Origin: Corallococcus soli
GTDB taxonomy: Bacteria; Myxococcota; Myxococcia; Myxococcales; Myxococcaceae
Direction of reading: 5' to 3'
NCBI RefSeq assembly: GCF_014930455.1
Contig: NZ_JAAIYO010000009.1
Coordinates: 1 to 64,000, forward strand
Length of the DNA: 64,000 nt
The position numbers were made by a program, and so were the translations under genes. Of the stretch, positions 1-8,760 are shown piece after piece. The notes beneath the pieces were generated by a model that ran no database searches, was not told the DNA's origin, and saw only the letters and a list, made by a program, of their open reading frames with translations. The first letter of the stretch is position 1. Each line of letters begins with the position of its first letter.

Positions 1-329
1 ACCCCGTCCAACCTTGCTGCCCCGACCCGCCCGACCCCGTCCTGCCTTTCCTGCCCCCTCTCCCCCCCTGCCCCCCCCCACCGTGCTGCCCTGCTCCCCC
101 CCACCGTGCTGCCCGTCCCCCCCACCGTGCTGCCCGTCCTGCCTGGAGCCTTAGCATTCGCCGTGCCGTCGCTCCGCCACGGGATATTCCCCTGGAACAT
201 CAGCCACTTGAGTCTCCAGGCCCCTCAGAACAGGCGCTGCTGTGAGGTCAGAGCCGGAAAAAACTCCTGACCCTCCAGGGCCCCGGCCTAACGTGTGACA
301 GCCTTGTTGACGGGATGATGGAGGAACCC
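1..329. other. Non-coding leader with C-rich tract
   Basis: No gene was recognised in the first 329 bases. The left 140 bases are strongly C-biased on this strand and contain three near-copies of a 21-23 bp unit ending ACCGTGCTGCCC, at about 74, 96 and 117. The right half has ordinary composition and leads into the lipoprotein that starts at 330. No convincing promoter hexamers were found. Confidence 0.5.
74..137. repeat. Three tandem copies of a C-rich 21-23 bp unit
   Basis: The unit CCCCCCACCGTGCTGCCCGTC occurs at 96-116 and 117-137, and a slightly diverged copy lies at 74-95. The copies are adjacent without spacers, so this is a short minisatellite and not a CRISPR array. The surrounding 60 bases are also poly-C/CTGCC-like. 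Confidence 0.7.
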
Positions 330-1448
330 GTGCGCCTTCCGGTCGCCGCCGCACTGCTCAGCCTGGTCGCCTGCTCCGAAGCGACCGAGGGCCCCACCCC
401 GAAACTCGAAGGCCTCATCAATCCGCTCGAGCGGCTCGTCACCCCCGCGCGCGTCTGCAACGCCGGTGGCGGAGAACGCGGCTGGCGTCTGGAACTCTTG
501 GGCACGGGCTTCAACCCCCTGCCCCGCGACGCGCTCACCGATACACCCGCCGTGGAGCTGCCCCTCGTGACGCTGAGCGGCCCGAGCGACTACACCCTCC
601 CCGCGGACCACCTCTTCTTCGCGCGCGCCGAATTGCTGCGCATGGACCTGCCCACCCGCGACAGCGCTCCCTCCAGCCAGTTCGTCCCCGGCGCCTACAC
701 CGTCGCCGTGACGAACCCCCTGGGCGGCACCTCCGAACTGGAGGACGGCCTGCGCGTCGTGCCCCCACCCACGCTCACGAACATCACCCCGCCCCTGGGC
801 TTCTTCTACGGCGCCGGCAGTCCGCTCATCATCGAAGGCAGCGGCTTCCGCGCGGACGCGCTCCCCCTCATCACGCTGCGCCGCGAGGGCGAAGAGGACC
901 GGCCGCTCTTCACCCTCGTCGTCGTCTCCGACACGCGCATCGAAACCGAGGTGCCTCCCGCGACGCCCGAGGGCACCTACGACGTCGTCATCACCAACCC
1001 CGAGGGCTGCTCCACCACCCGCTCCCAGGCGCTCACCGTCACCTATCCGAAGCTGGGCCAGCTCACCCTGTCTCCCCGGAGTGGCCCCGCCAGCGGCGAC
1101 ACGGCCATCACGCTCATCAACGCCCCGTCCGGCAACGAGCGCCCGTTCTCGCCCGGCATCCAGGACGTGTACCTGGTCGCGCCGGTGAAGGCGGATCCCA
1201 GCCAGCGCGTGAACATCCCGCTGCGGGACGTGACGTACGTGAGCGGCTCCCAGCTCACCGCCACCGTGCCCACCTGCGCCGGGTTCGAGCCGCCCCCCGT
1301 CACGGATCCCCAGTGCCCCAACGGCATCGTGCCCGGTGGCCCCTACGCGCTCATCGTGGCGGACCCCAGCGGCGCGCTGGGCCAGGTGCCCGGGTCCGCG
1401 GGCTTCACCGTCTCCGCCCCCCTCCTCAACGACGCCCCCACCCCATGA
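330..1448 (+). CDS. IPT/TIG-domain lipoprotein
   Basis: Exported lipoprotein of about 372 residues, probably on the cell surface or in the periplasm; no enzymatic role is visible. The GTG start at 330 is preferred to the ATGs at 315 and 318. It is preceded by GGAGG at a 5-nt spacing and gives a clean lipoprotein signal (MRLPVAAALLSLVAC, lipobox Cys at residue 15), whereas the upstream ATGs put acidic residues before the signal. The body contains at least two or three immunoglobulin-like IPT/TIG repeats, recognisable from phrases such as NITPPLGFFYGAG, IIEGSGF and LTLSPRSGPASGDTAITL. Its stop codon overlaps the next start (ATGA), so it is translationally coupled to the outer-membrane barrel gene that follows. 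Confidence 0.8.
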   Translation: MRLPVAAALLSLVACSEATEGPTPKLEGLINPLERLVTPARVCNAGGGERGWRLELLGTGFNPLPRDALTDTPAVELPLVTLSGPSDYTLPADHLFFARAELLRMDLPTRDSAPSSQFVPGAYTVAVTNPLGGTSELEDGLRVVPPPTLTNITPPLGFFYGAGSPLIIEGSGFRADALPLITLRREGEEDRPLFTLVVVSDTRIETEVPPATPEGTYDVVITNPEGCSTTRSQALTVTYPKLGQLTLSPRSGPASGDTAITLINAPSGNERPFSPGIQDVYLVAPVKADPSQRVNIPLRDVTYVSGSQLTATVPTCAGFEPPPVTDPQCPNGIVPGGPYALIVADPSGALGQVPGSAGFTVSAPLLNDAPTP

Positions 1449-2053
1449 ACGCCTTCGCCCTGCTCGCGTTCGCGGCGCTGGCCGCCGCCCCGTCCCCGTC
1501 CCACAAGGACAAGGAAGGCCCCCTCTTCCTCGCGCCCAAGGTGGGCTTCATCAAGACCACCACGTCGCTTGGCGGGGACCTGTACCTCGCTGGCGAGGTG
1601 GGCTACCTCACGCCCCTGCTCCAGCGGCGGCTCGCGCTGGTGCTGGAGGTGAACTTCCACCGGCCCTCCACCACGGGGACGCTGCGCGGGCCCCAGTTGG
1701 ACAACCTGGGCCAGGCCGTGGAGCGCCCCTACACGCTCGCCCAACGCGAGGTGGCCATCCAGCTGTCCGCCGTGTTCCGCCTTCCCCGGGGGCTGGGGCC
1801 GCTCACGCCGTACTTCGGCGCGGGCCCGGGCCTGTACCTGCACCGCGCGACGGTGGAGGTGTTCGACAGCACCGCGTCGGAGAGCGGCGGCGGGCTGGGC
1901 TTCCAGGCGCTCGCGGGCGTGGAGCTGCCGCTGGGCCCTGGCGGCGCGTTCGTGGAGGCGCACTACCACTTCGCCCCCGTGAACCTCCTCACCACCGGCG
2001 ATGTGAACGTCGGGGGCGTGCTCGCGGCCCTGGGCTACCGGCTGCGGCTGTAG
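1445..2053 (+). CDS. Outer-membrane beta-barrel protein, OmpA/OmpW-like
   Basis: A 202-residue protein with a short N-terminal signal (MNAFALLAFAALAAAPS) followed by alternating hydrophobic strands typical of an 8-stranded outer-membrane barrel (LYLAGEVGYL, ALVLEVNF, YFGAGPGLYLH, AFVEAHYHF) and a C-terminal ALGYRLRL strand without the usual terminal aromatic residue. The start overlaps the preceding lipoprotein stop by 4 bases (ATGA), so the two are probably made together and may form a surface assembly. The ligand or function cannot be told from sequence. It is convergent with the receiver gene 16 bp downstream. Confidence 0.7.
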   Translation: MNAFALLAFAALAAAPSPSHKDKEGPLFLAPKVGFIKTTTSLGGDLYLAGEVGYLTPLLQRRLALVLEVNFHRPSTTGTLRGPQLDNLGQAVERPYTLAQREVAIQLSAVFRLPRGLGPLTPYFGAGPGLYLHRATVEVFDSTASESGGGLGFQALAGVELPLGPGGAFVEAHYHFAPVNLLTTGDVNVGGVLAALGYRLRL

Positions 2054-2069
2054 TCCCCCTGCCCGCGCC

Positions 2070-2477
2070 TCAGGCCCGGCCCACCGGCGGACGCAGCAGC
2101 CGCAGCAGGTGCTGGGCGAGCAGGTCCCGCACGGCCTGGAGCAGCGAGCCCATCAGGTGGTGCAGCGCCTCCGCCGTGTCGCCGTGCGCTTCCCGCACGC
2201 GCTCGGAGCGACCATCGAAGATGCGCAGCCGGCCGGGCACCAATGAGATGACCGGCAGCGACGGGTGCCGCTTGCGCAAGAGGCCCAGGAACAACGGGTG
2301 GTCCTCGTCCGGGCGGCGCAGGTCCACCACCACCAGGGCCGGCGTGTTCTCCGCGATGGAGGCGAAGGCGTCGTCCGGCTCGCCCGTGGCGGTCACCTCC
2401 ACATCCGGCTCCGCGTCGAGGAAGCGCCGGAGGAGCGTGCGCGACGCCAGGTGCGGACTGACGACCAGGACCCGCAT
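2070..2477 (-). CDS. Single-domain receiver-like response regulator
   Basis: About 135 residues from the ATG at 2477 (MRVLVVSPHLASRTLLRRFL). The fold follows a CheY receiver: a first strand VLVVS, a putative phosphoacceptor Asp in PALVVVD, and the PSLPVISLV fourth strand. The acidic pair normally found at the end of strand 1 is replaced by Ser-Pro, and the C-terminal half after residue 95 is atypical and has no DNA-binding domain. It may act by protein contacts rather than classical phosphotransfer. No histidine kinase is adjacent. An in-frame upstream extension exists but does not look coding. Confidence 0.65.
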   Translation of the reverse strand: MRVLVVSPHLASRTLLRRFLDAEPDVEVTATGEPDDAFASIAENTPALVVVDLRRPDEDHPLFLGLLRKRHPSLPVISLVPGRLRIFDGRSERVREAHGDTAEALHHLMGSLLQAVRDLLAQHLLRLLRPPVGRA

Positions 2478-2626
2478 CAAGAGGTCCACGCCCGGAAGGA
2501 CGCGTGGAGCCACCCGGCGAGCGGGGAGCGGGGAGCAGCGACGGGGCGGGTCCTGGGCATGAGCATGAAGCAGGTAACGCCCGGGGGCCCACCAAAGCAA
2601 CCCGTCCCGTGCTCTGAAGGCACGCC

Positions 2627-4204
2627 ATGCCGCCGGGCGGTCAATCGTCCGCGCCCGTGGCTTCTTCCGGGCAACCCGGCCACAGTGGCGCGGCGCCGTC
2701 CAACCCGCTACTTCCCTTCCCGCGGAGGTCCCCTCCCGGGTCGGCTCCCGCGCCCGTCCTTCGAACCCGCGAACCTGCGGCCCCCCACGAGCCCGTCATC
2801 GACTCCCTGCCCGCCCCCCTCATCGAGCTGCACTACGACAGCGGCACGCTGGTGGCCCCGACGCTGCCCGAGGACGCGCGCCTGCGGGAGCTGTTCCAGA
2901 AGGATGCGCGCACGGGCGTCTTCCGCGCGCCGGCACGCCACTACCGCGACGTCGTCATGCGCCTGCGCGAGTGCGGGCTGGCGTATGAGGACCGCGCGAA
3001 GCGCTTCGAGCCGGTGGAGCTGCCCCTTTCCGTCCCCATCGAGCCGTTCCCGCACCAGCGGGCGGCGCTGGACGCGTGGACACGCGCGGGGGGCCGCGGG
3101 CTCGTGGAGCTGCCCACCGGCGCGGGCAAGACGCTGCTCGCGGTGCTGGCCATCGCCTGGGTGAAGCGACCCACGCTGGTGGTGGTGCCCACGCTGGACC
3201 TGATGGCGCAGTGGCAGGGCGTGCTCGCGAAGTACTTCCCCGGCCCGGTGGGCATGGTGGGCGGCGGCGTCAACGACCGACAGGCGCTCACGGTGACGAC
3301 GTATGACTCCGCCGCGATGCAGATGGAGTTCACCGGCAACCGCTTCGGCCTGCTCATCTGCGACGAGTGCCACCACCTGCCCGCGCCCAGCTACCGCTTC
3401 ATCGCGGAGGGCACGCTCGCGCCCTACCGCCTGGGCCTCACCGCGACGCTCGCGCGCGCCGACGGTGGCGAGCGCGTGTGCGAGGAGCTGCTGGGCCCGC
3501 TGGTGCACCGCACCGGCATCGAGGAGCTCCAGGGCCAGTACCTGGCACCGTATGAGGTCCGCCGCGTCGAGGTGCCGCTGACGCCCGACGAGAAGACGCG
3601 CTACGACGAGGCGCGCGGCCGGTACCTCACCTTCGTGCGCAGGCTGGGCGTGCCCCTGGCGTCCCCGGAGGGCTGGGCGCGCTTCCTCGCGCAGAGCCAG
3701 CGCAGCGACGAGGGCCGCGCGGCCTACCAGGGCTACCGGGAGCAGCGCCGCATCGCGCTCACCTCCAGCGGCAAGCTGGACGCGCTGTGGCGCATCCTGC
3801 TGGAGCACCGCGAGGACCGCGTCATCGTCTTCACCGACGACAACGAGACGGTCTACACGCTGGCCCGGAGGCTGCTGCTGCCCGCGCTGACGCACCACAC
3901 GCCGCTGCCGGAGCGCAAGGCGCTGCTGGCCGCGTTCGCCAGCGCGGAGCTCCCGGTGCTGCTCACCTCAAGGGTGCTCAACGAGGGCGTGGACGTGCCC
4001 GAGGCGCGCGTGGGCGTGGTGCTCAGCGGCAGCGGCAGCGTGCGCGAACACGTGCAGCGCCTGGGCCGCATCCTGCGGAAGCGGCCCGACAAGCGCGCCA
4101 TCCTGTACGAAGTGTGCTCCGCGCAGACCGCGGAGAGCGGCATCAGCGAGCGCCGTCGCCAGCACCGCGCCTACCAGGAGGGCCCTCCGGATGCCGGCGC
4201 ATGA
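2627..4204 (+). CDS. XPB/Rad25-type superfamily 2 DNA helicase
   Basis: A 525-residue ATP-dependent DNA helicase of the XPB family. Residues 65-135 resemble the damage-recognition domain of prokaryotic XPB. The RecA-like motor follows with Walker A PTGAGKT at 163-169, DECH at 246-249, TATL at 272-275 and the XPB-typical RED element altered to RAD. A helical thumb-like segment (SPEGWARFLAQSQRS) precedes the second motor half, which carries motif V/VI residues (SRVLNEGVDVPEA, QRLGRILRK). The first 60 residues are Pro/Ala-rich and probably disordered, so a later start is possible. The next gene encodes the Bax1-type nuclease, the known partner of archaeal and bacterial XPB. Confidence 0.88.
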   Translation: MPPGGQSSAPVASSGQPGHSGAAPSNPLLPFPRRSPPGSAPAPVLRTREPAAPHEPVIDSLPAPLIELHYDSGTLVAPTLPEDARLRELFQKDARTGVFRAPARHYRDVVMRLRECGLAYEDRAKRFEPVELPLSVPIEPFPHQRAALDAWTRAGGRGLVELPTGAGKTLLAVLAIAWVKRPTLVVVPTLDLMAQWQGVLAKYFPGPVGMVGGGVNDRQALTVTTYDSAAMQMEFTGNRFGLLICDECHHLPAPSYRFIAEGTLAPYRLGLTATLARADGGERVCEELLGPLVHRTGIEELQGQYLAPYEVRRVEVPLTPDEKTRYDEARGRYLTFVRRLGVPLASPEGWARFLAQSQRSDEGRAAYQGYREQRRIALTSSGKLDALWRILLEHREDRVIVFTDDNETVYTLARRLLLPALTHHTPLPERKALLAAFASAELPVLLTSRVLNEGVDVPEARVGVVLSGSGSVREHVQRLGRILRKRPDKRAILYEVCSAQTAESGISERRRQHRAYQEGPPDAGA

Positions 4205-4264
4205 GCGGCGCACCTCGCCCGGGTTTGGAGGCGGCCCGCCCCCGCCCTCTCACGGAGGCCCCGC

Positions 4265-5476
4265 ATGCTGACGCGTGAACTGCTCGCCTCGCGGGTGCGC
4301 GAAGGCATCCTGCGCCCTTCCTTCATCAAGGCGCACGACCCGTCCCTCCAGGCGCTCGCGAAGGAGCTGCTCGCGGACGCGGAGGCCTTCCGGGGTCAGG
4401 CCCGCGACGACGTGGAGGAGGCCTTCGCGCTCAAGGCCGGCGCGTTCAGCCGCCCCAAGGTGGCGCGCGGGCTGGTGAAGCTGCTGATGGACCGGCTCCT
4501 CTTCGACGAGGCCGGCGAGGGCGCGCAGGAGGCGCGCTGGCGCACGCTGCTCGTGGGTGCGAAGGTGCTGCGCACGCTGCCCCCGGACACGACGCTGGAG
4601 GCCTACGAAGCGCGCCTCGCCGAAGCCCTGGACGCGCCGCTCGAGGCCACCCGCGAGGCGCTGTACACGGACCTGCCCGGCAACCGGAAGCTGCTCGGCT
4701 GGGACGGCGAAGCGCTCACGCCGCAGGGGCTGCTGGACCGCTACAACCTGGCGCTCGCGCAGGGGCCGCTGCTCAACGCCCGGCGCCTCACCCTGCGCGC
4801 GCGGGCGCCGGAGCTGCTGCGCGTGCGCAAGCTGCTGCGCTGGCTGAAGTTCTGCCGGCTGGTGGCGGAGGTGCGGCGCGACGGCGAGGACTGGTCGCTG
4901 GAGGTGGAGGGCCCCGGCGCCATGCTGTCCCTCCAGAAGAAGTACGGCCTCCAGCTCGCGAGCTTCCTGTCCGTCGTGCCCCTGCTGGAGCGCTGGGAGC
5001 TGTCCGCGGTGCTGGAGGACGCGCGCAAGCAGTCCACGCTCCAGCTGAGCCACGAGGACCCGCTGGTGTCGCCCCTGCCGGCCGCGCTGGGCCACGTGCC
5101 CCCGGAGGTCGCCGCGCTGTCGGAGGCCTTCGAGGATGCCGCCTGGGAGCTGGACCTGACGCCCCGGCCCCGCCACACCGGCGCCGCGGGCCTGTGCGTG
5201 CCCGACCTCACCTTCCGCCACCGGAAGACGGGCCACGAGGTGGCGCTGGAGCTGTTCCACCCGTGGCACGCGGGCCCCCTGTCGCGGCGCCTGTCGGAGC
5301 TGCGCGCGCGCCCGGACGCGGGCCTGCTGCTGGGCGTGGACCGGGCGCTGGCGAAGGAGGCGGCGGAGCGGCAGGTGCTGGAGGAGCACCCGCAGGTGGT
5401 GCTCTTCAACGGCTTTCCTTCCGTCCGGAAGCTGCGGGAGCGGCTGGCGCGCTGGGACGACGCGACGCCCTCCTGA
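4265..5476 (+). CDS. Bax1-type nuclease (DUF790), XPB partner
   Basis: A 403-residue DUF790 protein. Family members (Bax1 of archaea) bind XPB and cut DNA at bubbles or 3' extensions. The N-terminus has the hallmark opening LTRELLASRVREGILRPSFI. The C-terminal half contains a PD-(D/E)xK-like nuclease core: Asp in VPDLTFRH, Glu in VALELFHPW, and a conserved Trp. It lies 60 bp downstream of the helicase on the same strand, so co-transcription is likely. The pair probably acts in nucleotide-excision-type DNA processing, with the helicase opening DNA and this protein cutting it. Length fits the family. Confidence 0.88.
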   Translation: MLTRELLASRVREGILRPSFIKAHDPSLQALAKELLADAEAFRGQARDDVEEAFALKAGAFSRPKVARGLVKLLMDRLLFDEAGEGAQEARWRTLLVGAKVLRTLPPDTTLEAYEARLAEALDAPLEATREALYTDLPGNRKLLGWDGEALTPQGLLDRYNLALAQGPLLNARRLTLRARAPELLRVRKLLRWLKFCRLVAEVRRDGEDWSLEVEGPGAMLSLQKKYGLQLASFLSVVPLLERWELSAVLEDARKQSTLQLSHEDPLVSPLPAALGHVPPEVAALSEAFEDAAWELDLTPRPRHTGAAGLCVPDLTFRHRKTGHEVALELFHPWHAGPLSRRLSELRARPDAGLLLGVDRALAKEAAERQVLEEHPQVVLFNGFPSVRKLRERLARWDDATPS

Positions 5477-5503
5477 AGGGCGCCACGCGCATCCCCGGGC
5501 GCG

Positions 5504-5869
5504 TCAGCCCCGGGGCTTGAACTGCGAGGCCAGCACGCTGAGGATCCGGATGGAGCCCCGGTCCAGTTGCTTCGCGCGGCGAAGCAGGCGGCGCAGCTCC
5601 GCGGACTCGCCATAGTCGGACGGAGGCTCCGCGGCCCACTTCACGTCCTGCGACGGCTTGAGGCCCAGCGCCTCGTCCGCGGAGATGGACAGCACCACGC
5701 ACAACCGCCGGAAGGTCTGGATGCTGGGCAGCATGTGGCCACGCTCCAGCCGCCCATAGACTTCACTCGCGATGCCGATGCGCTCCGCCACGTCCGCCTG
5801 GGTCAGGTTCAGGCGGGTGCGGGCGACGCGGGCCGCACCTCCGAGCCGGGATGCGAGGGTCTTTTCCAT
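5504..5869 (-). CDS. XRE-family HTH transcriptional regulator
   Basis: A 121-residue cytoplasmic regulator. Residues about 8-65 form a Cro/C1-type helix-turn-helix (RLNLTQADVAERIGIASEVYGRLERG, with the usual LTQ..VA..IG..S.. spacing). The C-terminal half is charged and has a helix (SAELRRLLRRAKQLD) that could dimerise. It is convergent with the DUF790 gene and divergent from the receiver-like gene at 6000. The 130-bp spacer would be the natural place for autoregulation, although no clear operator was found. The target genes are unknown. Confidence 0.85.
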   Translation of the reverse strand: MEKTLASRLGGAARVARTRLNLTQADVAERIGIASEVYGRLERGHMLPSIQTFRRLCVVLSISADEALGLKPSQDVKWAAEPPSDYGESAELRRLLRRAKQLDRGSIRILSVLASQFKPRG

Positions 5870-5999
5870 GGGGTCGTTAACCTACCGGGTTCGCCCATGT
5901 CGATATGACTTGAGAGGTTGGCTTCCAAGAACTTCCGGGGTAGGCTTGTCGCGACACAACCTCTTGCGTTACGCCTGTCTTCACCACCTGGTGGCCTTC

Positions 6000-6362
6000 A
6001 TGCGCGCGCAATCCCCTCCCGTCCCCAGCTTCCTCTTCGTCGACGCGGATCCACGCGCGCTCGCCGCGCTGCGGCGGCTGGTGAGGGATCTTCCCGGGCT
6101 CAAGCGCTTCGCCCTGGGCGCACGCGAAGCGGTGCGGCTCATGCGCGAAGCGGCGCCGTCCGTGGTGGTGAGCGGCTATGGCCTGCCGGACGGTGACGGG
6201 CTGTTCCTGCTCGCGTGCGTGCGCGACCGGCTCCCCGGGACCGCGTGCGCGCTGCACACCTCGCAGCCGCCCCTGCGCGCGCTGGAGGGCCAGGGCATCA
6301 CCTGGATGGACCGCGCCGCCCCGCCGCAGCAGGTGCTGGCGCTGCTCGCGTCCCTGGGCTGA
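6000..6362 (+). CDS. Degenerate receiver-like protein lacking the phospho-Asp
   Basis: A 120-residue protein (start MRAQSPPVPSFLFVDADPR) that follows a CheY receiver. It keeps the acidic strand-1 end (VDAD) and the LPDGDGL loop. The position of the phosphorylated Asp is Gly in the segment PSVVVSGYGLP, and the C-terminal conserved Lys is not evident (WMDRAAPP). It therefore resembles a pseudo-receiver that signals without phosphotransfer. It stands alone 68 bp ahead of the metallophosphoesterase gene and may share its transcript. Family and fold are reasonably certain; the role is unknown. Confidence 0.7.
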   Translation: MRAQSPPVPSFLFVDADPRALAALRRLVRDLPGLKRFALGAREAVRLMREAAPSVVVSGYGLPDGDGLFLLACVRDRLPGTACALHTSQPPLRALEGQGITWMDRAAPPQQVLALLASLG

Positions 6363-6430
6363 AGCGGCCTCCACCCGCCTTCCCGTGCCGAGCGCGGGCC
6401 CGCGCGTTAAGGTAGTGGCCGGCCCACGTC

Positions 6431-7261
6431 ATGAAGCTCTACGCCATCAGCGACCTGCACCTGCGACACACCGAGAACCACCAGGCCCTGGCGGCGCTCG
6501 CGCCACGTCCGGACGACTGGCTCATCGTCGGCGGTGACGTGGGCGAAACGCTCGCGGACATGGACCTGATGCTGCGCACGCTCACCGCGCGCTTCCGACA
6601 GGTCGTCTGGGTGCCGGGCAACCACGAGCTGTGGTCCATGCCCTCCGAACAGCCGCCCCTGCGCGGCGAGGCGCGCTACCTGCGCATGGTGGACCTGTGC
6701 CACCGCTACGGCGCGCTCACGCCGGAGGACCCCTACCCCCGCTGGCCCGGCGACGGCCCGCACCGCGTCGTCGTCCCCATGTTCCTGGGCTACGACTACA
6801 CCTTCCGTCCGGACACCGTGCCGGTGGAGAAGGCGCTGGAGTGGGCGTGGGAGGACGACCTGATGTGCACGGACGAGGTGCTGCTGCACCCGGAGCCGTA
6901 CCCCACCCGTCAGGCCTGGTGCCACGCGCGCGTGGAGCGCACGCGCGCCCGGCTGGAGCGGCTGCCGCAGGGGGCGTCCACCATCCTCATCAACCACTAC
7001 CCGCTGCGCTACGAGCACGTGCGGCTGCCGCGCATCCCGCGCTTCTCCATCTGGTGCGGCACGCGCCTCACCGAGGATTGGCACACCCGCTACCGCGCGG
7101 AGGTGGTGGTGACAGGGCACCTGCACATGCCGGCCACCCTGTGGCGCGACGGAGTGCGCTTCGAGGAGGTCTCCCTGGGCTACCCCCAGCAGTGGCGGCA
7201 CCGGGGTGGACTGGAGCGCTGCCTGCGCGAGGTTCTGCCCGGCCCGGAGAAATCCGGCTGA
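6431..7261 (+). CDS. Calcineurin-like metallophosphoesterase
   Basis: A 276-residue enzyme with all the dimetal phosphoesterase motifs: SDLHLRH at residues 7-13, GGDVGE near 35, GNHELW near 62, NHYP in the middle and GHLHMP near the C-terminus. There is no signal peptide, so it is cytoplasmic. Substrate is undetermined; the family includes cyclic-nucleotide, nucleotide and protein phosphatases. The insert between GNHE and the NHYP motif is long, with acidic patches. It sits downstream of the degenerate receiver on the same strand and upstream of the DUF418 gene. Confidence 0.88.
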   Translation: MKLYAISDLHLRHTENHQALAALAPRPDDWLIVGGDVGETLADMDLMLRTLTARFRQVVWVPGNHELWSMPSEQPPLRGEARYLRMVDLCHRYGALTPEDPYPRWPGDGPHRVVVPMFLGYDYTFRPDTVPVEKALEWAWEDDLMCTDEVLLHPEPYPTRQAWCHARVERTRARLERLPQGASTILINHYPLRYEHVRLPRIPRFSIWCGTRLTEDWHTRYRAEVVVTGHLHMPATLWRDGVRFEEVSLGYPQQWRHRGGLERCLREVLPGPEKSG

Positions 7262-7354
7262 ACTGAGGGAAGCACCGCGGCGGGGCGCACGTCGCCCTGG
7301 GCGGGCCCCGGGTGCGTTTGACGGTGTCGAGGGCGCGGGCGTGTAGTTCGCGCC

Positions 7355-8644
7355 ATGCCCGAACCTTCCTCCGCCGGTCCCGTCGACGTCTCCGAGCGCG
7401 TGCACCTGCTGGACGCCCTGCGCGGCTTCGCGCTGTGCGGCGTCTTCCTCTCCAACAGCGTCACCTGGTTCAGCGGCCGGGCGCTCCTGCCGCGCGAACA
7501 AGCGCAGGCGCAGGGCGCTCCGCTGCTGGAGACGGTGGTGGGCGCGCTCTACGCCTTCCTCATCGACCAGAAGTTCGTCACCCTCTTCTCATTCCTCTTC
7601 GGGCTGGGCTTCTCGCTGCAGATGTCGCGCGCGGAGGCGCGGGGCGCGTCCATCGTGCCGGTGTACCGGCGCCGGCTGGGGGTGCTGCTGCTCATCGGCC
7701 TCACGCACATGTTCGCGGTGTGGGTGGGCGACATCCTGAGCACGTACGCGCTGGTGGGCTTCGCGCTGCTGTTGTTCAGGAAGCGCTCCGACCGCGCGGT
7801 GCTCACCTGGGTGCCGGTGCTCTTCGTCGTCGTGCCGCTGCTCATCTCCGTCGCGCAGCGCTACGGCCCGGAGCTGCTGCACGGCGCGGAGGCGGCGGCC
7901 CTCTCCGCGAAGGCGAAGCGGGCCGAGGACGTGGCGAATCGCTCGGCGTTCCTCGCGGGCCTGTCCAGCGACTCGGTGGTGACGTCCCAGGCGGCCAACG
8001 CGACGTTCGCCTGGCAGGGCCTGGCCAACCCCGGCCGCCCGGCGTGGCTGTGCATCATCCTGGGCCGCTTCCTGCTGGGCCTGTGGGCCGGACGACAGCG
8101 GCTGTTGGAGGACGTGGAGCGCCACCGCAAGCTGCTGCGCCGGCTGCTGGCGTGGGGTCTGGGAGTGGGTGTGGCCATCGCCACCCTGTCGCTGGTCATC
8201 AACCTGCGCAACCGGGGCACCGCGTGGCCCGCCAGCCCCACGCCATGGATGCTGGGGCTGCGCACGCTGCGGGAGGTGGGCTACCTGTTCATGGGCACGG
8301 GCTACGCGGCGGCCTTCGCGCTGCTCTTCCAGAGGGAGCGCGGCCGGAAGGTGCTGGGCGTGCTCGCGCCCGCGGGCCGCATGGCCCTGTCGCTGTACCT
8401 GATGCAGTCGCTGGTGAGCGTGTGGCTGTACGACGGCTGGGGCCTGGGCTTCGTCGGGCACCTGCCCATGTCGCGCGTCATGCTGCTGTCGCTGGGCGTC
8501 TTCGCGGTGCAGGTCGTCCTGGCGCGCCTGTGGCTTTCGCGCTTCCGCTTCGGCCCGGCGGAGTGGGTGTGGCGCTCGCTCACCTACGGCAGCGCCCAGC
8601 CCATGCGGCTTGCCTCCGCGAGCCCGGCGCGCGCGGCGCACTGA
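7355..8644 (+). CDS. DUF418 polytopic inner-membrane protein
   Basis: A 429-residue membrane protein. It opens with VHLLDALRGFALCGVFLSN, the acyltransferase-3/DUF418-type beginning in which a short Arg-Gly-Phe motif precedes the first transmembrane helix. About eight to ten hydrophobic segments follow. The C-terminal DUF418 signature PAGRMALSLYLMQSLV and the Trp-containing loop after it are present. Function of the family is not settled; transport or envelope modification has been suggested. It is convergent with the protease terminator. Confidence 0.85.
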   Translation: MPEPSSAGPVDVSERVHLLDALRGFALCGVFLSNSVTWFSGRALLPREQAQAQGAPLLETVVGALYAFLIDQKFVTLFSFLFGLGFSLQMSRAEARGASIVPVYRRRLGVLLLIGLTHMFAVWVGDILSTYALVGFALLLFRKRSDRAVLTWVPVLFVVVPLLISVAQRYGPELLHGAEAAALSAKAKRAEDVANRSAFLAGLSSDSVVTSQAANATFAWQGLANPGRPAWLCIILGRFLLGLWAGRQRLLEDVERHRKLLRRLLAWGLGVGVAIATLSLVINLRNRGTAWPASPTPWMLGLRTLREVGYLFMGTGYAAAFALLFQRERGRKVLGVLAPAGRMALSLYLMQSLVSVWLYDGWGLGFVGHLPMSRVMLLSLGVFAVQVVLARLWLSRFRFGPAEWVWRSLTYGSAQPMRLASASPARAAH

Positions 8645-8668
8645 CTCCAGCGGCAGGAAGACGCAGGA

Positions 8669-8714
8669 CAAAAAAGAACCCCGGGTCCCGCCGAGGAAAG
8701 CGGGAACCGGGGTC
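8669..8714 (-). terminator. Rho-independent terminator of the M4 protease gene
   Basis: Inverted repeat with arms at 8678-8691 (ACCCCGGGTCCCGC) and 8700-8713 (GCGGGAACCGGGGT), one mismatch and an 8-base loop. On the minus strand the stem is followed by TCTTTTTTGT. This is a textbook intrinsic terminator about 50 bp after the protease stop codon. It may also stop read-through from the DUF418 gene, although the T-run only serves the minus strand. Confidence 0.88.
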
Positions 8715-8760
8715 TGGAGGAGAGGGGCGCGGCGTCAAGCCGCGCCCCCTTCCGTGCGAA

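Noticed and set aside
74-137. CRISPR array
   Set aside because: The units are directly adjacent with no unique spacers, and only three copies exist.
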